From the NCBI GenBank assembly GCA_964596695.1, contig CAZQVE010000005.1, forward strand, positions 1-64,000: a DNA stretch of 64,000 bases, read 5' to 3'. Source of the stretch: UBA2112 sp964596695. GTDB taxonomy: Bacteria; Patescibacteriota; Saccharimonadia; Saccharimonadales; Saccharimonadaceae. Below the pieces are notes generated by a model. The model was not told the origin of the DNA. It did no database searches and saw only the letters and a list, made by a program, of their open reading frames with translations. Below, piece by piece: positions 27,027 through 34,636 of this stretch. A program made the translations under genes and the position numbers. Position 1 is the stretch's first letter. Every line of letters begins with the position of its first letter.

Positions 27027-27680
27027 TCATATATTCTTTTTGATTTGTGGTAATATGCCTTGAAATACTATTGTATTTATACTATCATGATCAGGATTAA
27101 CATTTACTGTAATCCAACGTTCCTTAGCATGTAATCTAAGCATATAATAATAAGTTTTGATTTTTTCTAAACTAAACTTATCATCATATATTTCATGAGT
27201 CAAAGCATCCTTTTCATGAATGTCTAAGAATACAACCAAGAATGGTTTAGGTAATGAGTTTCTTACCAAGTTCATTATGTAATTTTTAGGCACTTTATTA
27301 AGTAAAGAATAAACTATGTTTTTGTAAACCCATGAATCTATTATTACATAGTCACATACACTTAATTTATATATAATTGAATTCCTTAATGATAGTAAAT
27401 ATAGAAAGAATTGTGTATGAATTACTATTGGTTCCAAATTAAAGTGTTTAATTTGATAACTTGGTAATGGATTCTCTTGAACTGAATTTATTAATTCTAA
27501 GTTTTGGTGCATTGATGCCAAAAGTGAATTATCAAATGGCTTTAAATGGTACACAAAGACTTTGTTGCCCCTTGATCGTAACTCTTCTGCTAGTAAGTTA
27601 GCCGAACGAGTCTTTCCTGCTTTACTTAATCCTTCAAAACAGATTAATTTTCCTCGTGTTTTTTGATATTTAATTATCAT
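27027..27680 (-). CDS. Thymidylate kinase-like dNMP kinase (217 aa)
   Basis: The P-loop is GLSKAGKT (17-24), in the thymidylate-kinase context ICFEGLSKAGKTRSANLLAE. A DSWVY motif replaces the usual DRY/DRF after YVIID. The family phosphorylates dTMP or other dNMPs to diphosphates. It fits with the virus's ribonucleotide reductase and ThyX-like genes. It is more divergent than the second kinase at 54398, so the nucleotide it uses is uncertain. It is divergent from the 124-aa zinc protein gene with a 34-bp gap containing two interleaved TATA boxes. Confidence 0.75.
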   Translation of the reverse strand: MIIKYQKTRGKLICFEGLSKAGKTRSANLLAEELRSRGNKVFVYHLKPFDNSLLASMHQNLELINSVQENPLPSYQIKHFNLEPIVIHTQFFLYLLSLRNSIIYKLSVCDYVIIDSWVYKNIVYSLLNKVPKNYIMNLVRNSLPKPFLVVFLDIHEKDALTHEIYDDKFSLEKIKTYYYMLRLHAKERWITVNVNPDHDSINTIVFQGILPQIKKNI

Positions 27681-27714
27681 TCCCTTTTATAGGAGCTTTC
27701 ATCTATATATTAGT

Positions 27715-28089
27715 ATGGATTTTATAAACATTAGAGAATGCGTATCTGGATATAATGATAATGGAGAATATATCGATCGCAAAGTTATCTGTGAAATATG
27801 TAGTACTATTAGTGGAGATGATAATTTGTATATGCATAAAGTTACAATGAATTTTAACCCTAAAACAAATGTGTATGAATGTCCTAATTATGAGATATGT
27901 AAACAAAGAATTAGTGGTAAAGTAATTGAAACTCTAATTTATTTTAATAATCGTGACTTTATTTATGACCCTGAGATAGAACAAAAACAAGCAACAAAGA
28001 AAGTAAAGTTTGCTGGCTTAAACGAAGATGGGGAGATTCCACAACAAGATTTTGTTAGTTTAGATTTTGAATCTCAAGACCCTTCGTAA
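27715..28089 (+). CDS. Zinc-binding hypothetical protein (124 aa)
   Basis: Two cysteine pairs (VICEICST near residue 27 and CPNYEIC near residue 60) probably form one zinc ribbon. The C-terminus is acidic and likely disordered. TTTTATA lies 24-30 nt upstream of the ATG. The 3' end overlaps the convergent terminase gene by 35 bp. It has the layout of small virus-encoded transcription or assembly factors, but no family is recognised. Confidence 0.55.
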   Translation: MDFINIRECVSGYNDNGEYIDRKVICEICSTISGDDNLYMHKVTMNFNPKTNVYECPNYEICKQRISGKVIETLIYFNNRDFIYDPEIEQKQATKKVKFAGLNEDGEIPQQDFVSLDFESQDPS

Positions 28090-29692
28090 GCATTCTTAAT
28101 GCATCAAACAAATCATCATTACTAGATTCATCTTTATCATATTTGTTGTCTGTTACCCATGCACTAGAAAATGCAGAATGAATCTTACTTTGTTCTTTCA
28201 TATATCTGAATACTCCATTATCTACCATCGATACTAATTTTTGTGTCATTTGGTCGCCTTCTTTGTGGAAATTAACAGGACATATTCTCATGCCTTCTGG
28301 AGCTCTTATCATTCGTTCTAATTCATCTTTTTTGTAGGTATCATAATGTGGATATTCACCTATCAATCTCTTTAGATCTTTTATAATATGTGACCACCAA
28401 TCATCTACATATACCTTAACTACATTACGCTTTGTGATAAGAACCGCAATAGCTTCTAAGAAAGATTGGTATTCAGGTTGGATAAGTTCATCACCATAAA
28501 TTAGTTCAACTTTTCCTTGTCTCCATTGGGCTACTACAATTCCAGTGGTACTTGCTCCGATTGTAGTACCAAATGCAGGATCTATTGCTATCATGGTTGG
28601 AGGGTATCTACCTCCTACAATATTAGTTTGATTAATTAAACCTCTAATATCAAAATATGGAACATAACCTACCTTGGTAGCATATTCTTGGTTAATTACA
28701 TTTCTTGCTATTGATACATCAGATAGTAAGTTTCCTTTGGTTCCTCCAAATTTCAGATTGTATTCTCGTTCAAAATCTGCTTTAGTCTTCTGGACTTCAA
28801 TGTCTTCCTCAGTAAATATCCAAGCATCATGTTTAGCCATTCCCCATGTATAATCAAATGTGAATAATCTGTAACCTCTCACCTTCTCTGGAGTAGTCAT
28901 CAATTGGTAACACATTCCAGATTCATCGTTTGGTGTACTAACCAACCATACGAAAGGTTTTGATTTAGTGTGATAACGTTCTATGACAGTTCTAATTTCT
29001 TTCTGTGCTTTTGGTTCGAAAAAGTCCGCTTCATCAACAAATATGAATCTGAAATCTTTGTATGATCTTAATTTCTTAACGTTCTCAGCAGGATATGCTG
29101 CTATAGTAACACCATTAAGTATAATACGTCCTACTCTCTTGTCAATATCTAACTCAGGGAATGCTTCAAAGAACATGTAAATTCTATCTAGAATTTCATC
29201 AGCAGTTTGTTGTGTTAAACCAGTGATAATTGCAAATCTTTGGTTCTTATAGTTACTATTTCTAACTGCTAACCATGCCATTACACGAGTAACGAATTCA
29301 GTAATACCTAGTCCAGTACTCTTTATTACCAATCTATAGTATTCTGGATTTGGGTCTGTGCCTGAAAGTGTAGCGTAAAAATCTTCAAATAGAATTCTCT
29401 CATAATCAAACATTGGATACCTCTTATTAGTATCAGGTTTTATGGGTAATCCAATCATATGATTGAAACAACAATTAGATCTAGTCTGTCTACATAATTC
29501 AATATGTTCATCTCTTGTTAAATCCCATCTCCAGAATGGTATGTTTTTAAATATTGCATATGCTCCCTCATCATCAGGATCATAGAATTGTTTTACTTTA
29601 GTAGTAGCAATCTTTAATCCTTTAAGCATTGAGGCCGTTTTAGGGTTGGCCTCTTCATATGCTCTAATCAGAGCTTCTAGGTGATGATCCAT
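28055..29692 (-). CDS. Terminase large subunit
   Basis: The ATPase domain has a Walker A-like KSTGLGIT (124-131), Walker B FIFVDEAD (217-224) with catalytic glutamate, and the coupling motif WLVSTPN (249-255). The C-terminal RNase H-like nuclease has MIAIDPAFG and KVYVDDWW with the expected acidic residues, plus a late acidic motif in the segment NDDLFDALRM. It packages DNA through the portal and cuts concatemers. The gene order small terminase - 85-aa protein - large terminase is consistent. Length (545 aa) is usual. Confidence 0.95.
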   Translation of the reverse strand: MDHHLEALIRAYEEANPKTASMLKGLKIATTKVKQFYDPDDEGAYAIFKNIPFWRWDLTRDEHIELCRQTRSNCCFNHMIGLPIKPDTNKRYPMFDYERILFEDFYATLSGTDPNPEYYRLVIKSTGLGITEFVTRVMAWLAVRNSNYKNQRFAIITGLTQQTADEILDRIYMFFEAFPELDIDKRVGRIILNGVTIAAYPAENVKKLRSYKDFRFIFVDEADFFEPKAQKEIRTVIERYHTKSKPFVWLVSTPNDESGMCYQLMTTPEKVRGYRLFTFDYTWGMAKHDAWIFTEEDIEVQKTKADFEREYNLKFGGTKGNLLSDVSIARNVINQEYATKVGYVPYFDIRGLINQTNIVGGRYPPTMIAIDPAFGTTIGASTTGIVVAQWRQGKVELIYGDELIQPEYQSFLEAIAVLITKRNVVKVYVDDWWSHIIKDLKRLIGEYPHYDTYKKDELERMIRAPEGMRICPVNFHKEGDQMTQKLVSMVDNGVFRYMKEQSKIHSAFSSAWVTDNKYDKDESSNDDLFDALRMLTKGLEIQNLN

Positions 29693-29921
29693 ATTTTTGT
29701 ATCACCAGGTAATTGTCCTGTGTTCTTGGAATGAATACCTTTATCCATGTTTCGTCGCCTACAAATTCATCGCATTCCGGTCTAGGTAAATAGAATCGAT
29801 AATGTTTGTCTAGTTTGTCTAACTTTACCTTAAAATAATGTGCTTCACCTGTCATAGGATTGATTTGTTCTTGTGCAGCTTTGTTAATTATGTCTCGTTC
29901 CGTTTCTGTCTGCTCTGCCAT
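29664..29921 (-). CDS. Small hypothetical protein upstream of terminase (85 aa)
   Basis: ATG 29921 (MAEQTETERDIINK) is preferred to the upstream non-ATG extension, which runs into the previous gene. The product has an acidic N-terminal helix and a beta C-terminal part (WIKVFIPRTQDNYLVIQKYG). It overlaps the large terminase start by 29 bp, so the two are coupled and may act together. Family unknown. Confidence 0.5.
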   Translation of the reverse strand: MAEQTETERDIINKAAQEQINPMTGEAHYFKVKLDKLDKHYRFYLPRPECDEFVGDETWIKVFIPRTQDNYLVIQKYGSSPRSSD

Positions 29922-29940
29922 TTTGGTAAATATATTTCTT

Positions 29941-30549
29941 TTATGCAACTTCGTTACCCTCACCATAAGCTTCTGTTAAATCAATCAATTGTTTCTGTTC
30001 CTCTTCTACCATCTCAGCTTGATAGTCTTCTAATAGAACTGCATTCTTTGTATTAGGATCACTATTATCAAGCTTAACTTTCTTTTCAGCTTCATCAATA
30101 GTAATCTTCATAGGATAAATATACATAAGTGCCATGTTCCTTTTTTCGATATGATCTAAATTCTGTCCTAATGCATTGTTAATCTCCATTATCTCTTGAA
30201 GCAAAATTGGATCAGGTTCATCACCGTTCATTACTTGCTCCTTATAAGCACGCATTTTCATATCTAGTAACATTAACAAATCTGTTCTAATCTTTTCTAA
30301 AATATCTAAGTGTGTTTTTGCTGTTTTAAGTGATTTAATTTTAGTAAAAACTTCTAACCAATTCAAGTCTTTATCCTGGCTTTTTTGGTATTCTTTAACG
30401 TGGTATTCAATCGCTCCTCTCTCTAGATCATACCCTGTTGCATTTTTTAGGTAAAATCTAAGATCCTCTGTTCTAGTAATTCCGAATTCAAAGGCTTTGC
30501 CTATTTCATCTTGAATCTTATCGGAATCTCTATAAACTTTCCTTCCCAT
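29941..30549 (-). CDS. Putative terminase small subunit
   Basis: Located two genes before the large terminase on the same strand. Residues 1-60 look like a helix-turn-helix DNA-binding domain (AFEFGITRTEDLRFYLKNAT), followed by a long helical oligomerisation region (DILEKIRTDLLMLLDMKMRA) and an acidic C-terminal tail (AEMVEEEQKQLIDLTEAYG). This three-part layout fits small terminase subunits, which recognise viral DNA for packaging. No exact family motif is visible. The AACGTT element seen in other promoters lies just upstream of the ATG. Confidence 0.55.
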   Translation of the reverse strand: MGRKVYRDSDKIQDEIGKAFEFGITRTEDLRFYLKNATGYDLERGAIEYHVKEYQKSQDKDLNWLEVFTKIKSLKTAKTHLDILEKIRTDLLMLLDMKMRAYKEQVMNGDEPDPILLQEIMEINNALGQNLDHIEKRNMALMYIYPMKITIDEAEKKVKLDNSDPNTKNAVLLEDYQAEMVEEEQKQLIDLTEAYGEGNEVA

Positions 30550-30575
30550 AATAGGGAACTGAACGTTACTACCTT

Positions 30576-31178
30576 TTATTTATTTCCCAAATTTTCCTGC
30601 TCAATTTCTAATTGATTAGCACGGAAAATCATTTCATCATGAAGATCTTGTGGTTCTAAATAGAAACGTTGTCGTCCGTGAGCTCTCCATGTTGGAATGC
30701 GTACTGTAACTGCATTATAGAACCTAAAAAAGAATTCATCTCTAATTTCTCCTTTTCTAACTTCGTTCTTATTTGTATGATTTTTACGTCCATCAATTTC
30801 TATAATATAAATACCATAATGAGGATGCTTATCACTAAAACCTATTCTATCAAATACTACTATGTCAGGTCTATAAGTTCTTGGTGCGCCAAATGCATCT
30901 ATGAATCTTTCAGTAATTTGTTGTCGTTCTGTATAAAGTAAATATCTATCATTGTGATCTTCGTTATACTCTCTATATAATTCTACAATGTTCTTTTTTC
31001 CTTTATAGTGTTGCGGATATTCACCTTGTTCCTCATGAATTGCAACTTCTTTTTGTCTAGGTGCGTTTAAAACATCAGCCCATGATCTGAATTTTTCTTT
31101 CTCGTTATATCCAAAATCAGCGAGAAAGTTTGCGTATTGTCCTAAAATTATTCGGTTTTGATTATTCTTCTTGCTCAT
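30576..31178 (-). CDS. VSR/DUF559-like endonuclease
   Basis: The catalytic region reads YRPDIVVFD (D105), then IIEIDGRKNH (E127, D129, H134), then EIRDEFFFRFYNAVTVRIPT (R146, D147). This order is characteristic of the very-short-patch-repair-like PD-(D/E)XK nucleases (DUF559 type). Such nucleases cut or nick DNA. Next to terminase genes it could assist packaging-linked cleavage, or act on host DNA; the sequence does not decide. The N-terminal 100 residues are a charged helical extension. Confidence 0.7.
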   Translation of the reverse strand: MSKKNNQNRIILGQYANFLADFGYNEKEKFRSWADVLNAPRQKEVAIHEEQGEYPQHYKGKKNIVELYREYNEDHNDRYLLYTERQQITERFIDAFGAPRTYRPDIVVFDRIGFSDKHPHYGIYIIEIDGRKNHTNKNEVRKGEIRDEFFFRFYNAVTVRIPTWRAHGRQRFYLEPQDLHDEMIFRANQLEIEQENLGNK

Positions 31179-31416
31179 CCGTCGTTTCTAACTGAGCAGA
31201 ACTATTATTTATTTCTAATTCATAGATCATTTTCAATTCGTGAACAAAATCCATAAAAAAATTTGTTACCTCTTGAATATAAAAAGCTTGATCTTCTTTT
31301 CTCATACTAGAAAATAAATATAAATAGGGTAATATGCTACGTGCAAAATATGTTAATCTGTCTTCTATAATGTGTTCAGATTCTTCTTTAACAGTATCGA
31401 AATGTTCTACTAACAT
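31162..31416 (-). CDS. Small helical hypothetical protein (84 aa)
   Basis: An acidic, helix-rich protein (DRLTYFARSILPYLYLFSSM) with a glutamate tail, overlapping the start of the nuclease gene by 17 bp. Its ATG lies 26 nt from the centre of a TATA (CTTATATTAG) that is enclosed in a perfect inverted repeat at 31427-31454. Function is unknown; translational coupling to the VSR-like nuclease is likely. Confidence 0.5.
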   Translation of the reverse strand: MLVEHFDTVKEESEHIIEDRLTYFARSILPYLYLFSSMRKEDQAFYIQEVTNFFMDFVHELKMIYELEINNSSAQLETTDEQEE

Positions 31417-31426
31417 TAATAAAAAT

Positions 31427-31454
31427 GGTAACGCTAGCTAATATAAGCGTTACC
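31427..31454. promoter_or_regulatory. Perfect inverted repeat around a TATA box
   Basis: GGTAACGCT (31427-31435) and AGCGTTACC (31446-31454) form 9-bp perfect arms with a 10-nt spacer that contains TATATTAG on the minus strand. On the minus strand the second arm is followed by ATTTTTATTA. The element could be an operator that blocks TBP, a terminator for the 168-aa gene that ends at 31464, or both. Confidence 0.45.
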
Positions 31455-31463
31455 TATTTGTGT

Positions 31464-31970
31464 CTATACTTTGACTGGCTTTGCCACCAAATATTCTGTT
31501 ACCCCCGTTTCTTCATTAAATCTTGTTGAAGTATGGAAAATTGCTAATCCGCTTTCAGGTGTTGCTTTTTCTACTGCTGTTTCAAAAGGCAAGAATTCCG
31601 CAGGAGCTTGTGCTGCACCTTGAACTACTTGTAAATAGTTTTTTCCACCTCCCCCAAAAGCCTTCTTAAAGAAGTTCTCTGGAAGTTTTACATCTGGAGC
31701 ATCAGTCTTTATACTTGCACCCTCCCACAACATTACGTTACCATTAAACAAACTTAGGGAGAAAGTTTGTCCATCATAATTGAATCCCTTTTGAGATTCT
31801 CCTTCACCTGAAAAGTTTTTGTTACAAGCGTCAACAACTTTGTCCTTAAATTTAGGATCAATAAAGTTTGCTTCTCTTACACTTGTGTATCTTTTACCGT
31901 TCTTTGATTTCCACCACTTCGCTAGGTTATCTTCTAGATCGAAAGGCTTTGGTGTAAAATTATTTGCCAT
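31464..31970 (-). CDS. Hypothetical protein (168 aa)
   Basis: The protein is soluble, with an aromatic N-terminus (DLEDNLAKWWKSKNGKRYTS), a glycine-rich hinge (FKKAFGGGGKNYLQVV) and a beta-rich C-terminal half. No family is recognised. The promoter is strong-looking: TTTATATG about 33 nt upstream, followed by an inverted repeat TGTAGA-n10-TCTACA (31976-31997) between TATA and start that could be an operator. Confidence 0.55.
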   Translation of the reverse strand: MANNFTPKPFDLEDNLAKWWKSKNGKRYTSVREANFIDPKFKDKVVDACNKNFSGEGESQKGFNYDGQTFSLSLFNGNVMLWEGASIKTDAPDVKLPENFFKKAFGGGGKNYLQVVQGAAQAPAEFLPFETAVEKATPESGLAIFHTSTRFNEETGVTEYLVAKPVKV

Positions 31971-32012
31971 TGTAGTGTAGAATGAAGCTACTCTACATAT
32001 AAACGTTCTTTA

Positions 32013-32198
32013 TTAATATCTAATACATCTTGTTGTATTCTCTAATTCAGGATGGTTAAAACAATAGTGTTTTTCTATCACATTATGAGGAACTGTTATT
32101 ATTATCGCTCCAAATACTGTTCCTATTAATGCTCCTAATACTAGAAAGAATAATCCAAAGAAAATTAAGAATATTATAGCGTCATTACCTTCCATCAT
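32013..32198 (-). CDS. Single-pass membrane protein (61 aa)
   Basis: Residues about 7-38 are strongly hydrophobic (AIIFLIFFGLFFLVLGALIG, then VFGAIIITV), probably one long or two short membrane segments. A short polar C-terminus follows with two cysteines (HYCFNHPELENTTRC). It overlaps the neighbouring small membrane gene. A small hydrophobic protein in a phage could be a holin, but there is no direct evidence. Confidence 0.5.
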   Translation of the reverse strand: MMEGNDAIIFLIFFGLFFLVLGALIGTVFGAIIITVPHNVIEKHYCFNHPELENTTRCIRY

Positions 32199-32382
32199 AA
32201 TATTTCTCCTCTACTAATAATGTATAACCAATTAATATTACCAATAAAGCACATGAACCAATTGCTAATACTTGAATCCATAATGGATCTTGGTTTACCT
32301 CATAATAATAACCTCCAGCGAATATTATTATAATTGCTAATGCCAGTAAAAATAAATCTTCAAATACGTTTGCCATAATCAT
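32185..32382 (-). CDS. Two-helix membrane protein (65 aa)
   Basis: Two hydrophobic segments (DLFLLALAIIIIFAGGYYY and WIQVLAIGSCALLVILIGYT) are separated by a short acidic loop and followed by a charged tail. This is the topology of small class II holins. Together with the adjacent 61- and 103-aa membrane proteins it forms a membrane cassette. I infer an envelope-related role; lysis is one possibility. Confidence 0.5.
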   Translation of the reverse strand: MIMANVFEDLFLLALAIIIIFAGGYYYEVNQDPLWIQVLAIGSCALLVILIGYTLLVEEKYYDGR

Positions 32383-32818
32383 CTAACCTATTGTTTGCTT
32401 TGAATTGTTCCCATTTTTCTAACAATTCATTAAGTGCTTGTTTATCCCATGTGCTAGTAATTTCTTTCTTTAAATATTCTGTTATAGAACCTGGGATAGG
32501 AACAATTGATCTTCTTAGTGATTTGATTGTCTCTATTGGGCCAGACCCTTCAAGCATATCACATCCTGAGCATGAACCCCATCCATAATTGAAATAATAA
32601 TATGTTTTCGGTTGCCCGTTTTCATAATGGCCACTTTGAACTAATCCAAATGTGTCACCTTCGTAATCTCCATAATCTATTTCTGCTATATATTTTGGGT
32701 CTATTTCATTATAATAGGCCACAAATGCAGCTCTAATACAGGATTTATAAGAAGGATATGAATCTCCTAAACCTGCCATTACACCATTATGAATTAACTC
32801 TAATTGTTTATCGTTCAC
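32360..32818 (-). CDS. Hypothetical protein (152 aa)
   Basis: A soluble protein with a tyrosine-rich centre (GQPKTYYYFNYGWGSCSGCD) containing a CSGC pair, and helical ends. It lies between genes for small membrane proteins and overlaps both neighbours, so it is part of the same operon. I do not recognise the family. Confidence 0.55.
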   Translation of the reverse strand: MNDKQLELIHNGVMAGLGDSYPSYKSCIRAAFVAYYNEIDPKYIAEIDYGDYEGDTFGLVQSGHYENGQPKTYYYFNYGWGSCSGCDMLEGSGPIETIKSLRRSIVPIPGSITEYLKKEITSTWDKQALNELLEKWEQFKANNRLDDYGKRI

Positions 32819-33126
32819 GTCAAAGCCCTCTTAATGTAATTACACGCAGTAGTATACCTAGAATTAGTAGCATAATACATTGTTTCTAAATCGTCCAATG
32901 CTTTTCGTCTATTTTCGATATTTCTAACCCATTGAATACTTCTTATTAGACCAAAGAATGAAATTGCACATACTACTAACTTCCAATCAAAAGGTAATCT
33001 ATCATCAGTAACAGCTACTATGAATATAAGAACATTAAGAAAAATAAAAGCTCCTCCTATTGCTGCTCGTCTAGTATCCTCACTCAATTTAATATCCCTC
33101 CTCTTGTCGCTTGTAGTTGATAGCAT
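32815..33126 (-). CDS. Two-helix membrane protein (103 aa)
   Basis: A basic N-terminus is followed by two transmembrane segments (AAIGGAFIFLNVLIFIVAV and WKLVVCAISFFGLIRSI) and a cytoplasmic-looking helical tail with several tyrosines. The ATG lies within the 3' end of the upstream gene (38-bp overlap). Function unknown; it belongs to the membrane cassette at 32.0-33.1 kb. Confidence 0.5.
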   Translation of the reverse strand: MLSTTSDKRRDIKLSEDTRRAAIGGAFIFLNVLIFIVAVTDDRLPFDWKLVVCAISFFGLIRSIQWVRNIENRRKALDDLETMYYATNSRYTTACNYIKRALT

Positions 33127-33529
33127 GCTTTGCTAGGTATTGTTCTATTAGAGTATCTGGAGTAAAGCCTAACTCTATTGCTTCCTGAATGAAAAAGTGT
33201 AACCTATCTACAAATTCATTTTGCAAATATTTCTTTACGGAACCTGCTTGATCAAACTGAGATTGAGTAGCTTGATCTTCGCTAGTAAAAGCAGTATCAA
33301 TAAGTGAAGCATTAACATATGTTCCATCAGGATTCTTTTGTTTCCAATGTTTCCAAGGAATAACTTTTCTTTGTTCCGATTTTTCATCATCATCGGCCAA
33401 ATGTAATCTAATTACTCTCTCATAAGGATACCTCTCATTTACGTATTCATTGTCAGGATTGTTTTTTATAAAATCGTCGCGAAATCCTTTCTGTTTCTGG
33501 AAAAGGAGCTCTAACTTGTCACTCGTCAT
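33089..33529 (-). CDS. Hypothetical protein (146 aa)
   Basis: A charged, mainly helical protein (ERYPYERVIRLHLADDDEKS; FVDRLHFFIQEAIELGFTPD). No motif is recognised. It is the first gene of the minus-strand string that continues through the membrane cassette, and is divergent from the Hjc-like resolvase with a shared TATA box (ATG 33529 lies 26 nt from its centre). Confidence 0.55.
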   Translation of the reverse strand: MTSDKLELLFQKQKGFRDDFIKNNPDNEYVNERYPYERVIRLHLADDDEKSEQRKVIPWKHWKQKNPDGTYVNASLIDTAFTSEDQATQSQFDQAGSVKKYLQNEFVDRLHFFIQEAIELGFTPDTLIEQYLAKHAINYKRQEEGY

Positions 33530-33550
33530 AAGCTCTAATCAACGGAAACG

Positions 33551-33559
33551 TAATATAAA
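33551..33559. promoter_or_regulatory. Shared TATA box (Hjc-like gene / minus operon)
   Basis: TAATATAAA is centred about 24 nt before the plus-strand ATG at 33579 and, as TTTATATTA on the other strand, about 26 nt before the minus-strand ATG at 33529. No other TATA-like sequence is present in the 49-bp gap. Confidence 0.55.
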
Positions 33560-33578
33560 GGTAAGCTTCATACTATTT

Positions 33579-33995
33579 ATGGTAACGCCTTACGCGCAAG
33601 GATATAGCGCAGAAAATGAATTAAATAAAAAACTACAAGAATTTGGTTACGAAGTTAAAAGAGCTTATAAAAGTCAAGGATGTTATGATCTGTTAGCATT
33701 TAATGATACGTTCCGTCCATTGCTTATTGAAGTAAAATACTATAAAGCAATGAATGAAATACCCACAAGTAAGGTAAATCAAAAGGCATTATTAACATTA
33801 TTAAAAAAAGCGAATAGTAAAAAATTATTTATTACTGCAAAAACTACTAATGCCTATCCCTTATTTGCTTTTAAAATTAAAGGTAAAGGATGGTTACTAT
33901 ATAGAATGGATCTTGATATGTTGCGATTTTATAAATATAAGGATTTAAAATATGGATTAAAATCTATCTTGCAAGTTTCAAATCCTTTCCCATGA
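33579..33995 (+). CDS. hjc: Hjc-type Holliday junction resolvase
   Basis: With the start at ATG 33579 (one TATA-spacing downstream; the longer frame from 33450 has an implausible N-terminus), the protein has 138 residues, the size of archaeal Hjc. The motifs fit the family: an N-terminal helix with E12/E14 (SAENELNKKLQEFGYEV), D37 in CYDLLAF, and LLIEVKYYKA with E51-x-K53. It would cut four-way junctions made by RadA-driven recombination or by replication, before packaging. The 3' end overlaps the convergent 87-aa gene. Confidence 0.82.
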   Translation: MVTPYAQGYSAENELNKKLQEFGYEVKRAYKSQGCYDLLAFNDTFRPLLIEVKYYKAMNEIPTSKVNQKALLTLLKKANSKKLFITAKTTNAYPLFAFKIKGKGWLLYRMDLDMLRFYKYKDLKYGLKSILQVSNPFP

Positions 33996-34227
33996 GAAAA
34001 TCTTCTATCTCATTATCAAGATCATCAAACTCATCGAATAAATGCATATCACCAAAATAACTATTCTGACTAGAAACAAATCCTAACACAGGAATAGTAA
34101 AAACTAAATGTGTATTCTCACAAAATGTCATATCACAATAAAATGATTGATCAGTGCTAATTTCTATTTCGTTTCCTTTTTTATCTATATAAACTAAATC
34201 TCCATCTTTGTTATATCTCACTGTCAT
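33964..34227 (-). CDS. Hypothetical protein (87 aa)
   Basis: A beta-rich acidic protein (LVYIDKKGNEIEISTDQSFY) with an aspartate/glutamate-rich C-terminus (FDEFDDLDNEIEDFLMGK). It is last in the string of tiny genes downstream of the ribonucleotide reductase and overlaps the Hjc-like gene's 3' end. Family unknown. Confidence 0.5.
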   Translation of the reverse strand: MTVRYNKDGDLVYIDKKGNEIEISTDQSFYCDMTFCENTHLVFTIPVLGFVSSQNSYFGDMHLFDEFDDLDNEIEDFLMGKDLKLAR

Positions 34228-34242
34228 ACTAAATTTAGAGAA

Positions 34243-34350
34243 CTAGTCTAATTTAAACTGTACTTCACAAAAGGGACACCAACCTAGTTTACCTTTGTAT
34301 CTATCGTCATAATATGTATCTACTTTACCTCCACAATATAGACATTTCAA
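34243..34350 (-). CDS. Miniature zinc ribbon protein (35 aa)
   Basis: This small frame encodes a bare zinc ribbon: CLYCGG near the start and CPFCEVQFKLD at the end, about 25 residues apart. It has no ATG; the likely start is TTG at 34350, which overlaps the end of the upstream gene by 4 bp. The CxxC-n-CxxC spacing and coupled overlap make it unlikely to be chance. Role unknown; such modules bind nucleic acid or polymerase subunits. Confidence 0.55.
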   Translation of the reverse strand: MKCLYCGGKVDTYYDDRYKGKLGWCPFCEVQFKLD

Positions 34351-34535
34351 TCTAATTCATTATACTCCTTAGAACCAATTTTAATTATTTGACCTGTTCT
34401 ATCATCTATTATAATTTGATTATGACATATCCCATAAAGCTCTCTAAATGAACCATAAATATAGTTTGATTCTTTGGTTCGATCTATCATTTCCATCAAA
34501 TGATTTGTTTCTACATAACCATCAGGTTTATTCAA
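34347..34535 (-). CDS. Hypothetical protein (62 aa)
   Basis: A longer frame opens at 34577, but its first residues simply read the upstream zinc-ribbon gene out of frame. The TTG at 34535, overlapping that gene's stop as TTGA, is the more plausible start (LNKPDGYVETNHLMEMI). The product is a small alpha/beta protein with an isoleucine-rich strand (NQIIIDDRTGQIIKIG). It lies between two miniature zinc ribbon genes. Confidence 0.45.
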   Translation of the reverse strand: MNKPDGYVETNHLMEMIDRTKESNYIYGSFRELYGICHNQIIIDDRTGQIIKIGSKEYNELD

Positions 34536-34636
34536 CTTTCTTTTTTCACTTGTTCCATACAGACAGGACACCACCAAAATTTAGTTGTAGCATCTTCATA
34601 TCTGTTCATATCTGTTCCGTCGTTAGGACAAATCAA
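34532..34636 (-). CDS. Miniature zinc ribbon protein (34 aa)
   Basis: TTG at 34636 overlaps the ribonucleotide reductase stop codon. The peptide has ICPNDG near the start and WWCPVCMEQ towards the end, giving three cysteines plus an aspartate in a zinc-ribbon-like arrangement. Its own stop overlaps the TTG of the next gene (TTGA). The chain RNR - zinc ribbon - 62-aa - zinc ribbon is a fully overlapping operon. Confidence 0.45.
   Translation of the reverse strand: MICPNDGTDMNRYEDATTKFWWCPVCMEQVKKES

Noticed and set aside
33450..33578. N-terminal extension of the Hjc-like protein
   Set aside because: The extension overlaps the divergent gene and its promoter, is not seen in Hjc proteins, and the TATA box is placed for the ATG at 33579.
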